Shown here: piece by piece, positions 35,720-47,400 of the stretch
Numbering within the stretch: position 1 is the stretch's first letter
Layout: each line of letters opens with the position of its first letter
From: Epiperipatus broadwayi
Lineage: Eukaryota > Onychophora > Udeonychophora > Euonychophora > Peripatidae
Direction of reading: 5' to 3'
Assembly: GCA_028023455.1 (NCBI GenBank)
Contig: JAQFVV010006341.1
Coordinates: 2,668,001 to 2,732,000 of the forward strand
DNA: 64,000 bases
The notes under the pieces: model-generated
What the model saw: the letters and a program-made list of their open reading frames with translations, nothing else
The model's database searches: none
Told to the model about the DNA's origin: nothing
Position numbers and translations under genes: made by a program

Positions 35720-35823
35720 AGGAAAAAAAAAAGCCATTTCAGTTTGGAATTCTTCCGCCATGGCAGAAAGACTACCGACATACTCTTTTAGCATACATTG
35801 ATGCATGCATTCATATTGATGAG
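35720..35823 (+). CDS. POLRMT: POLRMT exon, start of pentatricopeptide-repeat region
   Basis: The exon follows a poly-T/AAG acceptor and ends at a textbook donor, GAG|GTAAGT. It opens with two bases of a split codon and ends in phase 0. The peptide includes FGILPPWQKDYRHTLLAYID and then ACIHIDE. Its helical LLAYIDACIHIDE aligns with the LLAFFKCCLLTDQ helix that opens the pentatricopeptide-repeat (PPR) region of human POLRMT. POLRMT is the single-subunit, phage-type polymerase that transcribes mitochondrial DNA in the matrix. The PPR region lies N-terminal to the catalytic domain and is thought to contact RNA or partner factors. Confidence 0.82.
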
Positions 35824-38327
35824 GTAAGTTGTTTGGTCTTCCCTTTATTTTTCAAATATAAATAAATAATTATCCAAATTGAAGTTTATTTCCAAACTTG
35901 AAGAAAGCATTGTATTTTTTTAATTTATATGATAGTTATACAAATTAAACAAATAAATTTTATTTCTGTACTTTTTTTTTTGTAAATCTTATATTTTAAC
36001 AACTATGCATGTTCCCAACAAATCTAGGAGTGAATGTGAAGACATTTATTTGGTAGTGTAGAGATCAAGTAATAAATGACCGAATAAATACTGGGTTCAG
36101 ATTTTTAAACAATCGAATATTTTTTGATTGTGAACATTTAATAATGTAAACTTTTTATGTTTCCTTTTGTAATTCAATTGTTTTTCCTTCAATGTATTTC
36201 TGATAATTTTTTGTATTAAATTGGTATGGAAATCTTTAATCTTCTCATAAATGCCATATTGTTTTAAGATCATTGATATAACATTTTATTTGCTTGATAT
36301 CTATGACATATAAAATAGTTTTTTTGTTGTTTTGTTAATCATATTTTATAAATTATCAGTTTAGATATTCTTTTCTGTGGAAATCAGAGTGAGTTCATTT
36401 AATATATTTTGAAGGATAATTGATTTGTATTCCATAGTTCTAAACTAATTATGAAGATTACTGAGATGAAAATTTTTTTTTTTTTATATTAAATATGTAT
36501 TATATTTAATTCCTCATGGACTTTCTAGGATAGCTCAAGTATATTGGCATCAGGGGTCATAATATTAGATGTCAATTTTTCTGCTAAAAGAATTATTCTA
36601 CCATCTGAATCTTCTATAATTAAAACTTTCATGGAAACATGCATTTCTAAAATGCAATTAAATTATATTATCAATATTTTCAACCGTGTTATAGGTTACT
36701 GCCAGTAATAATGACTAGCATAAACAAGTTAAAAAGCAAATGTCACAAGATTTATCTACTTTTTACTAAATCTGCATTAAATAATTATGTGTTTTGATGT
36801 TCAGTGTTTTGTGCCAAAGTTAAAGGTACCGTGATATAACTTATTAACACAGGCAAAACTCTCCATACAGTAGTGCCATTCAGTGTCAGCCAGAGTAATC
36901 AGTGGATGTCAGAAGGCTTGTGCATAAAATCTCCATCTAGTACCTACTCATCCAATATCCCCAGAGTAGTTTCTGTTTTGTGGCCTTTGTCAGTGAGGAG
37001 CCTTGGATCTGAGAGCACTGCACCTAGATCTTAGGATCTAATGCAACCCTCCAGCAGCCACCTTTTATCTCTACTTAACTACAAAACTATGAGAATAAAA
37101 TTGAAAACACAATATTTTCAATCTAAGCTCAATAGCTTATATAGTCGTATGGGTCTGAACTCAGTTCAGTATCCATACATTTTGGTGTTTTGGGCTTTTT
37201 AACAACCATAGCTACCACTATCCTATTAGGCAGGATTGGTGTTAAACCACTAAACATCACATGATTAACTGTGTTAATAACAGTTATGTGCAAGCATAAG
37301 AAATGGTGATCATGTGATGTTTAGTGATATAACTTATAACTGACGGTTATAAACTATATAGTTGTTGACTTAGTATTATACTTTATATACTCTTCCAAAG
37401 CGATTGGTTTAGTTTATGTTCAAAATTTTAAGGCATTTATTAGTTTGATTAGTGTAATAGAAGTAAAATATTTTTTCTAAATAAAGCATATTGACTAATA
37501 ATCAAAAATTAGAATCTATTCTCACTATCTTTTGGTATGATTATAAACCAATAAATAGGATCTATTATTTAGTGAGTATATGATCTTTTAGTGCAATGTT
37601 TTCCCAACTTTTTTTTTGTTATGGAACATTGTTAAAAGAAAATAGAAAACTCTTTAAAAAATATGTAATTAAAAATCCATTTTTTATATTATAAAAATGT
37701 TAGAAAATAGTAAAATGTCATATCAAACATGTTTATAGTATATATACACCTTTTTTATGTCAATTTCAACCAAAGTCAGAGAAACTTAAAATGCTGTTTA
37801 GGCAGTCTTGAATAATCATAAAAATAAAGGAATTTAAAAATTGCAGCCATGCTTCCATATGATTGTAATATCTCTGAAACAATGATATTTTTGAAAGGTA
37901 CAAAATTAGTTTTAAATGAGTGGTTATGTGTATAAAAAATTAAAATATAATCAATAATTTTTTTCAGGACTCTTGTCGACATTCAGTATTCCATGAAGTA
38001 CATTCTTTTCCCATAATACTGATGTTACAGCTTCTCTTTGTTATAGTTGAGACATGTTATGATAAAAATTGAATTGGCAAAAAATAACACTTAATTTTAA
38101 TTGATTATAACATTTATGTTAACAACTTTTTTTCTTTGGTGGTGTTTTAAGAATATTTTTGCCAGAAAGTGAATTGATTAATTTTTTTTCTTAAACAATA
38201 AAATAGATTTGCCAATATTATTGCTGTTGTCTGGTGAAATTTTCATATTGCTTGCAATAAAGTTTTTTCCCTTTTTAATAGGTAACTGAAATTTGTATTT
38301 TTAATATCATTTTTTGTTGTTTTTCAG
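35824..38327 (+). other. Intron with one inverted-repeat-family copy
   Basis: A phase-0 intron with GTAAGT donor and TTTTTCAG acceptor. A repeat-family member occupies 36830-37345. The rest is AT-rich with no gene seen. Confidence 0.75.
36830..37345. mobile_element. Inverted-repeat-rich non-autonomous repeat, copy
   Basis: About 85 percent similar by eye to 62676-63120, including TTGGATCTGAGAGCACTG, TCCTATTAGGCAGGATTGG and a 15-bp palindrome CTGAACTCAGTTCAG. At its right end CACTAAACATCACATGAT is mirrored 40-60 bp later (ATCATGTGATGTTTAGTG), forming a hairpin. There is no coding capacity. It is probably a MITE or a similar passive element. Confidence 0.75.
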
Positions 38328-38450
38328 TTGGACTCAGCTCATAGAGTTTTGATGGCTTATACTCCTGATAATCTCAGTTATCGGGAAATCAAGGATCCTC
38401 ATCTTGATGCCAAATTGTTTACACACCTGATGCATGCATGGGCAAAGAAA
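38328..38450 (+). CDS. POLRMT: POLRMT exon, PPR region
   Basis: Exactly 41 codons, phase 0 at both ends, after a TTTTTCAG acceptor. The donor GTAGGA is weaker than usual. It opens with LDSAHRVLMAYTPDN and ends KLFTHLMHAWAKK. It continues the previous exon without a gap: IDE|LDSAHRVL parallels LTDQLPLAHHLL of human POLRMT, and FTHLMHAWAKK parallels YNAVMLGWARQ. The latter is the first helix of a PPR unit. Confidence 0.9.
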
Positions 38451-39287
38451 GTAGGAATCTGAATTTTTATTTATTTATGTCTATACTTTAAATTATTTTA
38501 ACATCTTCACATACTTATTTCCAATATTTTACTGTAATATATTTTAACATTTCGATTGATTTGCAGCGTTTGTCAGAGAAAAACTCTTTGTAAAGCAAAA
38601 TGACAGATTTTTATTTGATAAAGGATATTTTCCTTTGATAAATACTGTGGAGTTATTTAAATAGTTAGAATATTTTATAATTAAATATTTTTGGAAAGAT
38701 TGTAAGCATGTGTTGAAATAATTTAAAAAGTTATAACCTTTTCCATATTTCAGTTTTCAGTAATAATGTTTATATGTTATCTGATTAAGACCTAGGTATA
38801 TGTATTTAATATTGTAATGGTAATTTTCAGTGAACCAATGATATACACAAATATATACTGATAAACTTTGTTTCAAATAAACATTAAGTATGGTGAAAGT
38901 TGAATAGTTAATAAAATACGAATAAAAAAAATTCAACTCAAATATATTCATGATACTAAGCAATATCTAAGATAATGATGATGATTTAAAATCTAGCATT
39001 GAAGGTTTAAACTAAATACAAGTCCTACCAAAAATATTATTAATTCTTTTTCTTGTTTTGATTTTTAAAAAAAGTGAAATTAAAATAGATTAATGCCTGA
39101 TCAGCATCATTTACAAATGATTACCACCATCCCTGCTTGTTCCCCAGTGGATTGCATGATTTCTCAGAATTCTTGATATTGCCTGCATATTAGACATTGA
39201 AAGAATAATATTTGGATTGAGTTCGATAAGCAAACACAAACTAAATGGATTAATAAAAAAAAAAAAAATTATTAATAATGAATATAT

Positions 39288-39791
39288 AAAACTGTTGCTT
39301 ATATTATATATTGAGCACGCCAATAGCTCTTAACAAGCTTTTCAGAACATCCCTATCCCTAGACCGATTTCTAGCTCTGGCTTTTGTCAGTGAGACACTA
39401 GGTTATTCAAGCATTAGATTTAAAATACCAGGTCAAGTCTAGCACTTTATCTAATGCTTAACTATTAATTAGAAAATCTGAAATTTTCAGACATCCATAT
39501 GTCTTCAAATCCAGCTATCTAACTTAAATAACCATATGGGACTGAACTGAGTTCAGATACACCATATATTAATAGTTTTAGCAATATAAAATCACCAAAG
39601 CCTTAAGAGAAATATCAATAATTGCAAGGAAGTCAAGTCATATATCATGTGACTTAATTTAATAAGCTTGTACTATAAATGTTATATAATGAGCTATTGG
39701 CACACTCACTATATAACATTTGTAATACAAGGTTATTAAATTAAGTCATATGACATATGACTTGATTTCCTTGCAAAACTGTTGCTTATAT
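39288..39791. mobile_element. Palindromic non-autonomous element with 17-bp direct repeats
   Basis: AAAACTGTTGCTTATAT stands at both 39288-39304 and 39775-39791, flanking about 470 bp. The inner left part is a diverged member of the family at 36.8 and 62.6 kb (CTAGCTCTGGCTTTTGTCAG, GACTGAACTGAGTTCAG). The right part is a long inverted repeat with 72-bp arms (39622-39693 and 39705-39776) and an 11-bp loop. There is no coding capacity. Confidence 0.8.
39622..39776. repeat. Near-perfect palindrome, 72-bp arms
   Basis: The left arm starts TTGCAAGGAAGTCAAGTCAT and the right arm is its reverse complement with about eight mismatches. The loop is 11 bp. Confidence 0.92.
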
Positions 39792-42599
39792 ACTTGTAAT
39801 TATCACTAGGTTTACAAAATATTAAATAAAATAAAATAATAAGAAATATATTAAATTTAAAGCCTTATAATATCTATAATAGTAAGATCTTACCACTTGA
39901 AATATTTAAATTAGTTCCTAATCATGTTTTTTTCCAGATATAATTTTTTTAATATATTTACAGGTACCTTCATTAGTTTCTCCAAAGATGGTAGTTATCC
40001 TCCTGGTGCACTGGAGATTTTAGATGGGATATATATTAGTGATGTTAGGATGGTTATAATATCAGTAGATCTTGGGATATCCTTACAGCACTGTCTTCTT
40101 TTTTCTTCATGACATTATTAAAACAGTCAATGGTTAGTTTTAGCAAACTTCAGCATTTTTTTCTGGATTCAATTGCATTGTGGGTGTTTGTCTGATTGAT
40201 ATAGTTATTGGTTTCTAGCTACATATACTAAATGATCTTCTGTTAGGTAAAGTCATCATACTTGCTGATATAAATGAAGTATTGAAAAATACTGTAAAAC
40301 AGTTAGCAAAATATAACTATTCAAGTTGCAGTGGAAAACAGTTTTAACCAGCGGTTGCTATCTTCTGCATGAGACCATTGCAACACTGCTTTTCGAGTTG
40401 AGTCTTCATATAGACTAAAGTAGATTGGACTAGATTGAACCTGCTGGAATTGCTTATTTTAAACCTATTTATGCCCACTCGATGGATGTTTTCCAAATAA
40501 CAGATCCAGCGCCAGCTAGCTTGTTACAAGATTTGACGCCTGTTTTTTTACAACATGTTTTTTGAAAAACATTTCTTTCACAAAATGTTGTGGAAACAAA
40601 TAATTTTATAAATATTTCAACATTATATCATGAGTTGATAAATAAATGAATGAAAGATAAAAAGGGTTTTCTTTATTTACATCCGTTAGCAATAGAAAGG
40701 AAAAAAAATCATTACCGACTTTTAAAAATTGAATGATAACTTTTAAAATTTTAGTAAACCCAAAATTTTAATAACAGATTTTGATTTGCCATTTAATTTA
40801 CTATAGGAATTGTTTTTAAAATTAAACTTCCATTTACAAGGGAGATCAAAAAACCACAAAATGGTTTATATTTTTTTTAACTACAAAATTCAAATTTCTT
40901 GCATGTATCAAAACTTTCTTTTTCTTTCTTTACAGTGCAATTTATAATTTTATCATTCCTCATTTATTACAAAGTAACTATTTAATAATATGATCAAATG
41001 CATAAACTAATATTTCTTTTAATTTTTTAAACCAAACAATTTTTTTTCTTCATAAATTTGAACTACCATCAGATTTATTTTAATTCCAAATCACCTCCCT
41101 TTAAAATGGGACAGTGTAACTTTTCATTTTCCATTTCTAAGTTTGCTGCAAAAATTTTAACTTTAATTTATTTCTCGAATTATTTTTGTATTTCAGTGAT
41201 TTTCATAAATAGTGGTTTATGATATGTAGGTCCAGGATTTCACTGTTTAGGTTTTGCTTGACATTGGACTGTTTAAAGAATAAATAGGATTTCAATTAAA
41301 AAAAATTCAGCCATAGGACATTACAATCTATAATGAAGCACAAACATTAGAAGAATGATCTCAGTTTGACTTCTATTAAGCTACCCACAACACATCAAAA
41401 GTAAGATATATTATTCTCTTTTGAATCTTAGAGGCTGACAAAAACTCAAACTGCATCTTGCTTTCTCTGAGCTTTACAGGTGGATGAGTAAACACTTGAA
41501 AAAAAAAAGTGCAGCATCTATGAAAATATACAGTTCAAAACATCACACAACAACGTAGTGTCTTACGTACATGACCAAATCCCAGTGCATTATTAGAAGT
41601 AGAATATATCTTAATACACTTTAATAGAAAGTTTTTTTTTCATTCTCTGCAGAAATTAATTTATCCATTCTGTTCACGTTTCATAGTTATTGACATTTAA
41701 ATTATTTATTACTTAAATAATTTCTAGTTTTATTTTATTTTATTTTTCATTGTTATCCATAAAAGCCACTCTTGGTTTTTTAGCAAGCTGGTAATTTATT
41801 TTTTTGTTAATTTTAATAATCACTTTTGTATGGTTCATATATTTTAATTTTTAAAACTTTTTAAGTAATTTTCTCCTTAAATCATTTATCCTTTTAAACA
41901 GATCCACAGTCGACAGAGACTAAGCCAGCCTTTATTCTATCATCAAGTTTTACATCTATCAGAATATTTTTGTAATGGTGATGAATTTCTCATCTTATTT
42001 GATTTGAGATATATTTTGCCATCTTCTGGGTGATTGCTGATATCTTCACACAGGTTTGGATCCCATTCTCTTCATTTTCAGGGTCTACTATTATCTTTTT
42101 CTATTCCAGTACTAGTTCCTATACATAGTGAATTCTCTGGGGATTTTTCTGGAGTGTCTTGTTTTTTTGGGCATACCTGAGTTTATTCTCTTTTTCCACC
42201 ATCTATAGGGTCAGAATTTTCAGTTATCTTTTACTCTCATACAATCAACAGATGTCCCATTTTTTTTGTTTGATTATTGATTTGGTGTGATGAACTTGCC
42301 TTCTCCATTATCTATATCTTCCTAATTCCGGAGACTCATGTTGATGGTTTCAAAAGTTTCATTTTTAGAAATAAATTTTGATATTTATCATTATTATCTA
42401 AGATAATCTCATTATTGTCTAAGCTTATTATAGATTTCTCCTTAAGGCAGACTTTGTCATTTAAGGCTATCTTTGTCTTCACTACTGTTCGAAAAATCAT
42501 TCTTCATATAGTCATTATCTTTGTTAATGTCTATAGATTGTTTATTAAGTTCAGTAAATTTATTGGTTTCATACAGGCAATAACTTGTTAGTATGTTAT

Positions 42600-43110
42600 T
42601 CATATCAATTTGACATTTTAATATCCTAGCTAATCTTTTATTATCAACCTTGTATGTTGGCCATCATTTTTCTATGATTGTTTTAATATCTTTCCTTTGC
42701 TTGTAACTAATTGTTTCCATTTTCTATCTGAACTATATGATAAGTTTGGTCTGATCATTGCATTTCCTTTGTAAAAATTGCAAATGTTTGGTTCCTTTGT
42801 CACCATTTGTTTTCGTAAATTTCAGCATTCTAGTTTTGATTCCTTAAGTTTAGCCTCTAATTGTTTTAGCTTTGGTTTGTATTTTCCAAAATTCTTTGAA
42901 TTCAACCTTAGATTCACTTTTGAATTCAGTAAATTCATGCTGAAAGTTTTCTATCCCAGTTTCTATTTTAGCTTGAATTTCATCAAATTTAGCTTCAAGT
43001 TTAACTGCTGATTTTGTAAATTCAGGACATAATTTTAAGAAATTTTATTATGTTTAAATTATTATTTTCAGACCTGCCAGAGACATTTTTATTAGTGTCC
43101 TTCATTGTAA
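42600..43110 (-). pseudogene. Coiled-coil frame remnant, possibly a LINE ORF1
   Basis: From an ATG near 43104 the minus strand reads MKDTNKNVSGRSENNN and meets a stop. The next frame continues with FTKSAVKLEAKFDEIQAKIE and EFTEFKSESKVEFKEF, then KPKLKQLEAKLKESKLEC in a third frame. This heptad pattern is a long coiled coil, as in the first protein of many LINEs. Frameshifts recur about every 60-150 bases. It could also be decayed gag. The RTE-like nuclease lies next to it at 43.6 kb, but upstream in element sense, so the two may be unrelated. Confidence 0.35.
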
Positions 43111-43529
43111 TCTATTTAATTAATTAGAAGAGATAAGTTAATATAAACAAATATCAGGCTGTAAAGTAATTAATAAATATAAGTAAAATATTATACTTAC
43201 CAAATGTTGTTTGGAGTCTGCTTCGTTCATTTCTACATTAAAAGAAATATCCACTGAAAGCATATACATAAATAACTTACAAGTAGATAGTGTCTGTCTC
43301 CTAAAAACAACTTTTCTTTCAATTTCGTATTGATAATATTTTATGCAATATAATCATTATAAAAAAATTAAAATACTACAAGTAAACCAAAATAAAATTT
43401 TACGTTATCAAAATAATATAATAATAATAATAATAATCACTTATCAGATCACATATATTAAAATTAAAAGAATATTTTAAAATTAATCAGGTCAATACAT
43501 CGGGAAATCAACTTTTATAATATATTTTA

Positions 43530-44400
43530 TGTCAGTCAAAATATAATCCACTCTGCTGCATCTTCATTTGGATGCTTCTGGGTCTATATCCATTTAGCAT
43601 TTTTTTCTAAAAGAAAGAATTCATAATGTAGTTATTCTTGTTTTGTTGAAATCTACAAATCTGTATTCCTTTTCATTTTTATTATCATAACCAAATTTAC
43701 TCACAGCATTTTTATTCTTCAATTGTTTACCAATTCTAGCATTAATCTCATCAAAAGCATTTTGGATATTCATATAAAAATCCTCTAATTCTTCATGACA
43801 ATGAGAACTTGTTGGGTTATAAGCTTGAATTATCAGTATTTGGTATCTTCCATTAAATTGAATAATGAACATTGCTACTCTTTCTAATACACCATCAATC
43901 TCTACATTGTTCATTTTTTATTATGAATCCTTTCCCATTTGTATTTCCAATATTTGTGCTTTATAGTAAAATATATGTCTATTTTTTAAATGAATTGTCT
44001 CATCTTTTTTTTTTTTACTTCAGTCTTATAATTTCCTCTTTAATTTTAGATAGTTATTGCAATCATTTGAAAATAATCCGCAGTTGTAAGTACTTAAATA
44101 AACAATAATCATTGAATGCAATAGGCAATTCTTAGCATTCTCCACTTTCATTTCCAATTGTTGCCTTGACTATCAACTTTACAACCTTGGGAATAAAGAC
44201 CATGATTTAGTTAGTCTATTATGATTGTAAGTATTGGAAAAAGGTCATTCATACATATTTGTTTTGTCTTCAAGAAAATTTAATTGATATTTCAATTAAG
44301 AAATATCAAGTATCTGAGAGTAAAAAAAGTATTTTGATCTTAAATTCAGAGATAAAAAGCCAATAAACTGACCATATGGTCTGATGTGTGTTGGTCAGCA
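43530..44400 (-). pseudogene. RTE-like LINE fragment: endonuclease and 5' region (RTE-2)
   Basis: The minus-strand frame 43914-43621 reads VAMFIIQFNGRYQILIIQAY, then NPTSSHCHEEL and later NARIGKQLKNKN. This is the apurinic-type endonuclease domain of RTE-like LINEs, which nicks the target. The segment 43960-44400 matches the 5' region of the copies at 54.8-55.3 and 13.4-13.85 kb. The reverse transcriptase is absent and the copy stops near 43530. Confidence 0.75.
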
Positions 44401-47400
44401 ACTTATACACATTTGTTTACTATACAAATAATCATAATAGTAATAATAGCTGCAATGATAAAAATATATGGAATGGACATTAAGAAGTTACCTTGTTTAA
44501 TTTTTTTAAAGACTTAAAGAGATATCTATAATTTTTTTTCAGCCAATTGCAAAATTCTTACTTCATCCGATATATCTATATCATAGGCAATATATTTTGG
44601 AGTTTGAAGACATATTTTTTTGTTTGTTTCTGTTAAGTTTAATATAATTAATCATGATAAATTAAGACTAATTGATAGTATTTGATGGATTGATTATGCC
44701 CCAAAAATTTAAATATATAGATGAAATCAATATTTATGAAAATACATCTTAAATATTTTTGAATTCATTTTATTTTTGATGGGCATGGATTTTTAGTGGA
44801 AGCTATGGGCACACTAGTTTTTGATCAGTTATTACTCAATTTTATGTTTAAGTTAATCATGAAAAAAAAAAAAAATTCATTGACATTAATATAATGATGT
44901 ATTAACTATGTGTAAAAAGTATTTTTGGAAACCTGATTTTGATTTTTCATTGGCATCTTTTATAGTTCTGTATGCAGATCTTTTATTAATTAAGAAAAAG
45001 TGGAAAACTTGACAAATTATTACTTGATAATGATGTTAGACGATTTGGTAATTACTATAATTTGCAAATGAACAAGATGGTACCTCATAAAGGCCAGTTT
45101 ACAATTTCATGTCAGAATATTAAGTTTTAAATTTAGAAAAAAAAAAAAGCTTTGATTAAATTGGACTTTCTTTTAAGGTAATTTAGATGTCATCATGTCT
45201 TTTCTTATAAAAATAAAACAATTTCTTTCACACTTACTGTAGTTCCTAACACAAATTACTTTGGATAATTCAAGCTAATCTAATTTTTTTAATATAAAAC
45301 TTTCAGAATTATAAATATAACATAGTTTTTATCCAGATTCAATGCCCCATTGAATTCTTCATTTTCAAATTTTATAATGAAGCAAGCAAGAGTTTTCTTC
45401 AATTACTTTCTTTAATATAGTGATCTTAACAATCTAACAGTTAGCAAAAATTTTAATTATCAGTCCTTTTTTTTACTTCTGGTCTTATATAAATAAGTGA
45501 TGTTAAATGTATTGATTGAATTGAGAGTTTTATTGATGACTTTGTGTTCAAACTCAGTGCCTCACCTGAAGAAAAAACACTAGTCAGCAGATGTTTGTGT
45601 GTGGAAGTCTTAATATGTTTAATATATATTCTGTTTATTGCTAAAATGTAATTCAAAAGCTAAACAAATTGTCCACTTCATTAGAAAATGTTACGAATAA
45701 CTTAAAAACATTTGAATGTTTGGTTATATAAGTTAAAGATCAAATGTAATCAATGATGATATCTATATTTTATCAATATATTTAACAATAACAATTTTGG
45801 GAATAATGGGAAAAAAATATTAACATTCTTTTTTAGTTTTTAGTCACATCACATTTTACATCAAATATTCAAATGTTTTTAAATTATTCCTTGTTTCTTT
45901 TGATCAAGTAGGCAATTCAGTTATGAAAATAGCTTTTACATTCTATTTTAAAAATAAGCATACAATATTATATATCCATATCTTTAACTCAAATGTTTGT
46001 TTATTTAATAAATAATCAACAAACTAAATGCTTACATGAGTTTCTCTCACAAAACTGTATTTGTATCACTAAATATTTATATATTTTAAATCCAGTTTTT
46101 ATCTTTGCATAGAGGAAACATTTCTGTTATCAATGATTTTTTCTTAATAATATTTGAAAAAGATTTTGAAGTGAATCATTGTGAAAAATCATTCTCTTTT
46201 ATATTTGATTCCAGTAATAATCAAAATGATATTTCAATTTGATCTGCACATTTCATTTTTCTTTATTATTTTGGGTTGTTGGATGTCTGGGATAGGAATG
46301 CACTAAGGTGAAAGATATACTGATAAAAAATAAAAACTTGCAATATATTGTAATGGTTCAAAAGAGAGTGGTATGGGAGATGGGAAGCCATCATCCTCAG
46401 TGAATATTTACAATCAATGAATTAACATTATCAGAGAGTTAACATGAACAAATGTAAAAGGGATAAATATAAAGAAGCATGAAAGAATTAGCATTTAATA
46501 AAAATATACAATTATACTAATAATAAGTTATATCACCAGCATTAAACAGAAAGAATCAACAGTGATCCCTTGGGACTAGATCTAAAACCAGTATCAAAAG
46601 ATAGGCTCCTTACTTAACCAATATCAAACTTAGGCATAATATAAAACAATCTTCCATTTGTACATCCTTAAGTGCAAATCTATCAGTCATAATAAAAAAA
46701 TGCAATTCTGATATATGCTAATTATCATCGTTTTGGTTATATGATATCAAGAGTATATAGGCGAACTATATAAATTTCTAATCTAATAAATATGGTACAG
46801 TGAATGAACTTTAAAGATGATCATTACTCATCCAGAGAATAATCTGGATGTCCAAACACAAACATAAAGCTCCACATACATATAAATTTAACCATTATTA
46901 TTCTAAACCTAGCTCAAAGTCACAAGGACTCTAGGGACTGTGCCTGAGAATAAGAGAAAATATAAATGCACATACTTAATCTACTTTTAATTTAGTCTAA
47001 TGGAATAATTTCCAAATCTCTTAAAACATTGCTATAATGGAATCAAGTCACACACTTTCAATTCATAGAATAGATAGATGAACGAATAAAGATATCACCA
47101 TTTTATTTAACAATTATTTAATGAAATTTACTAATAAATTAATAAATTCAGAAAAGATATAATTAAGATAATATAATAATTCCAAATATAGTACATTGTT
47201 AGCAAAAAAATAATTTCATATAGCAAATAAAATTAACCAGTTGATTCTTATTACTAGATTAATTAACATTTTATTAATAAAATTATGTCCCTGTTGAATG
47301 ATTAAAATTGATAAACATCATTTCACAATAAAGATAAAAATGTAAGACTAGTTAAAATTTCCCTTCTTTATGAAATTGGAAATATGTTCAAATCTTCTTA

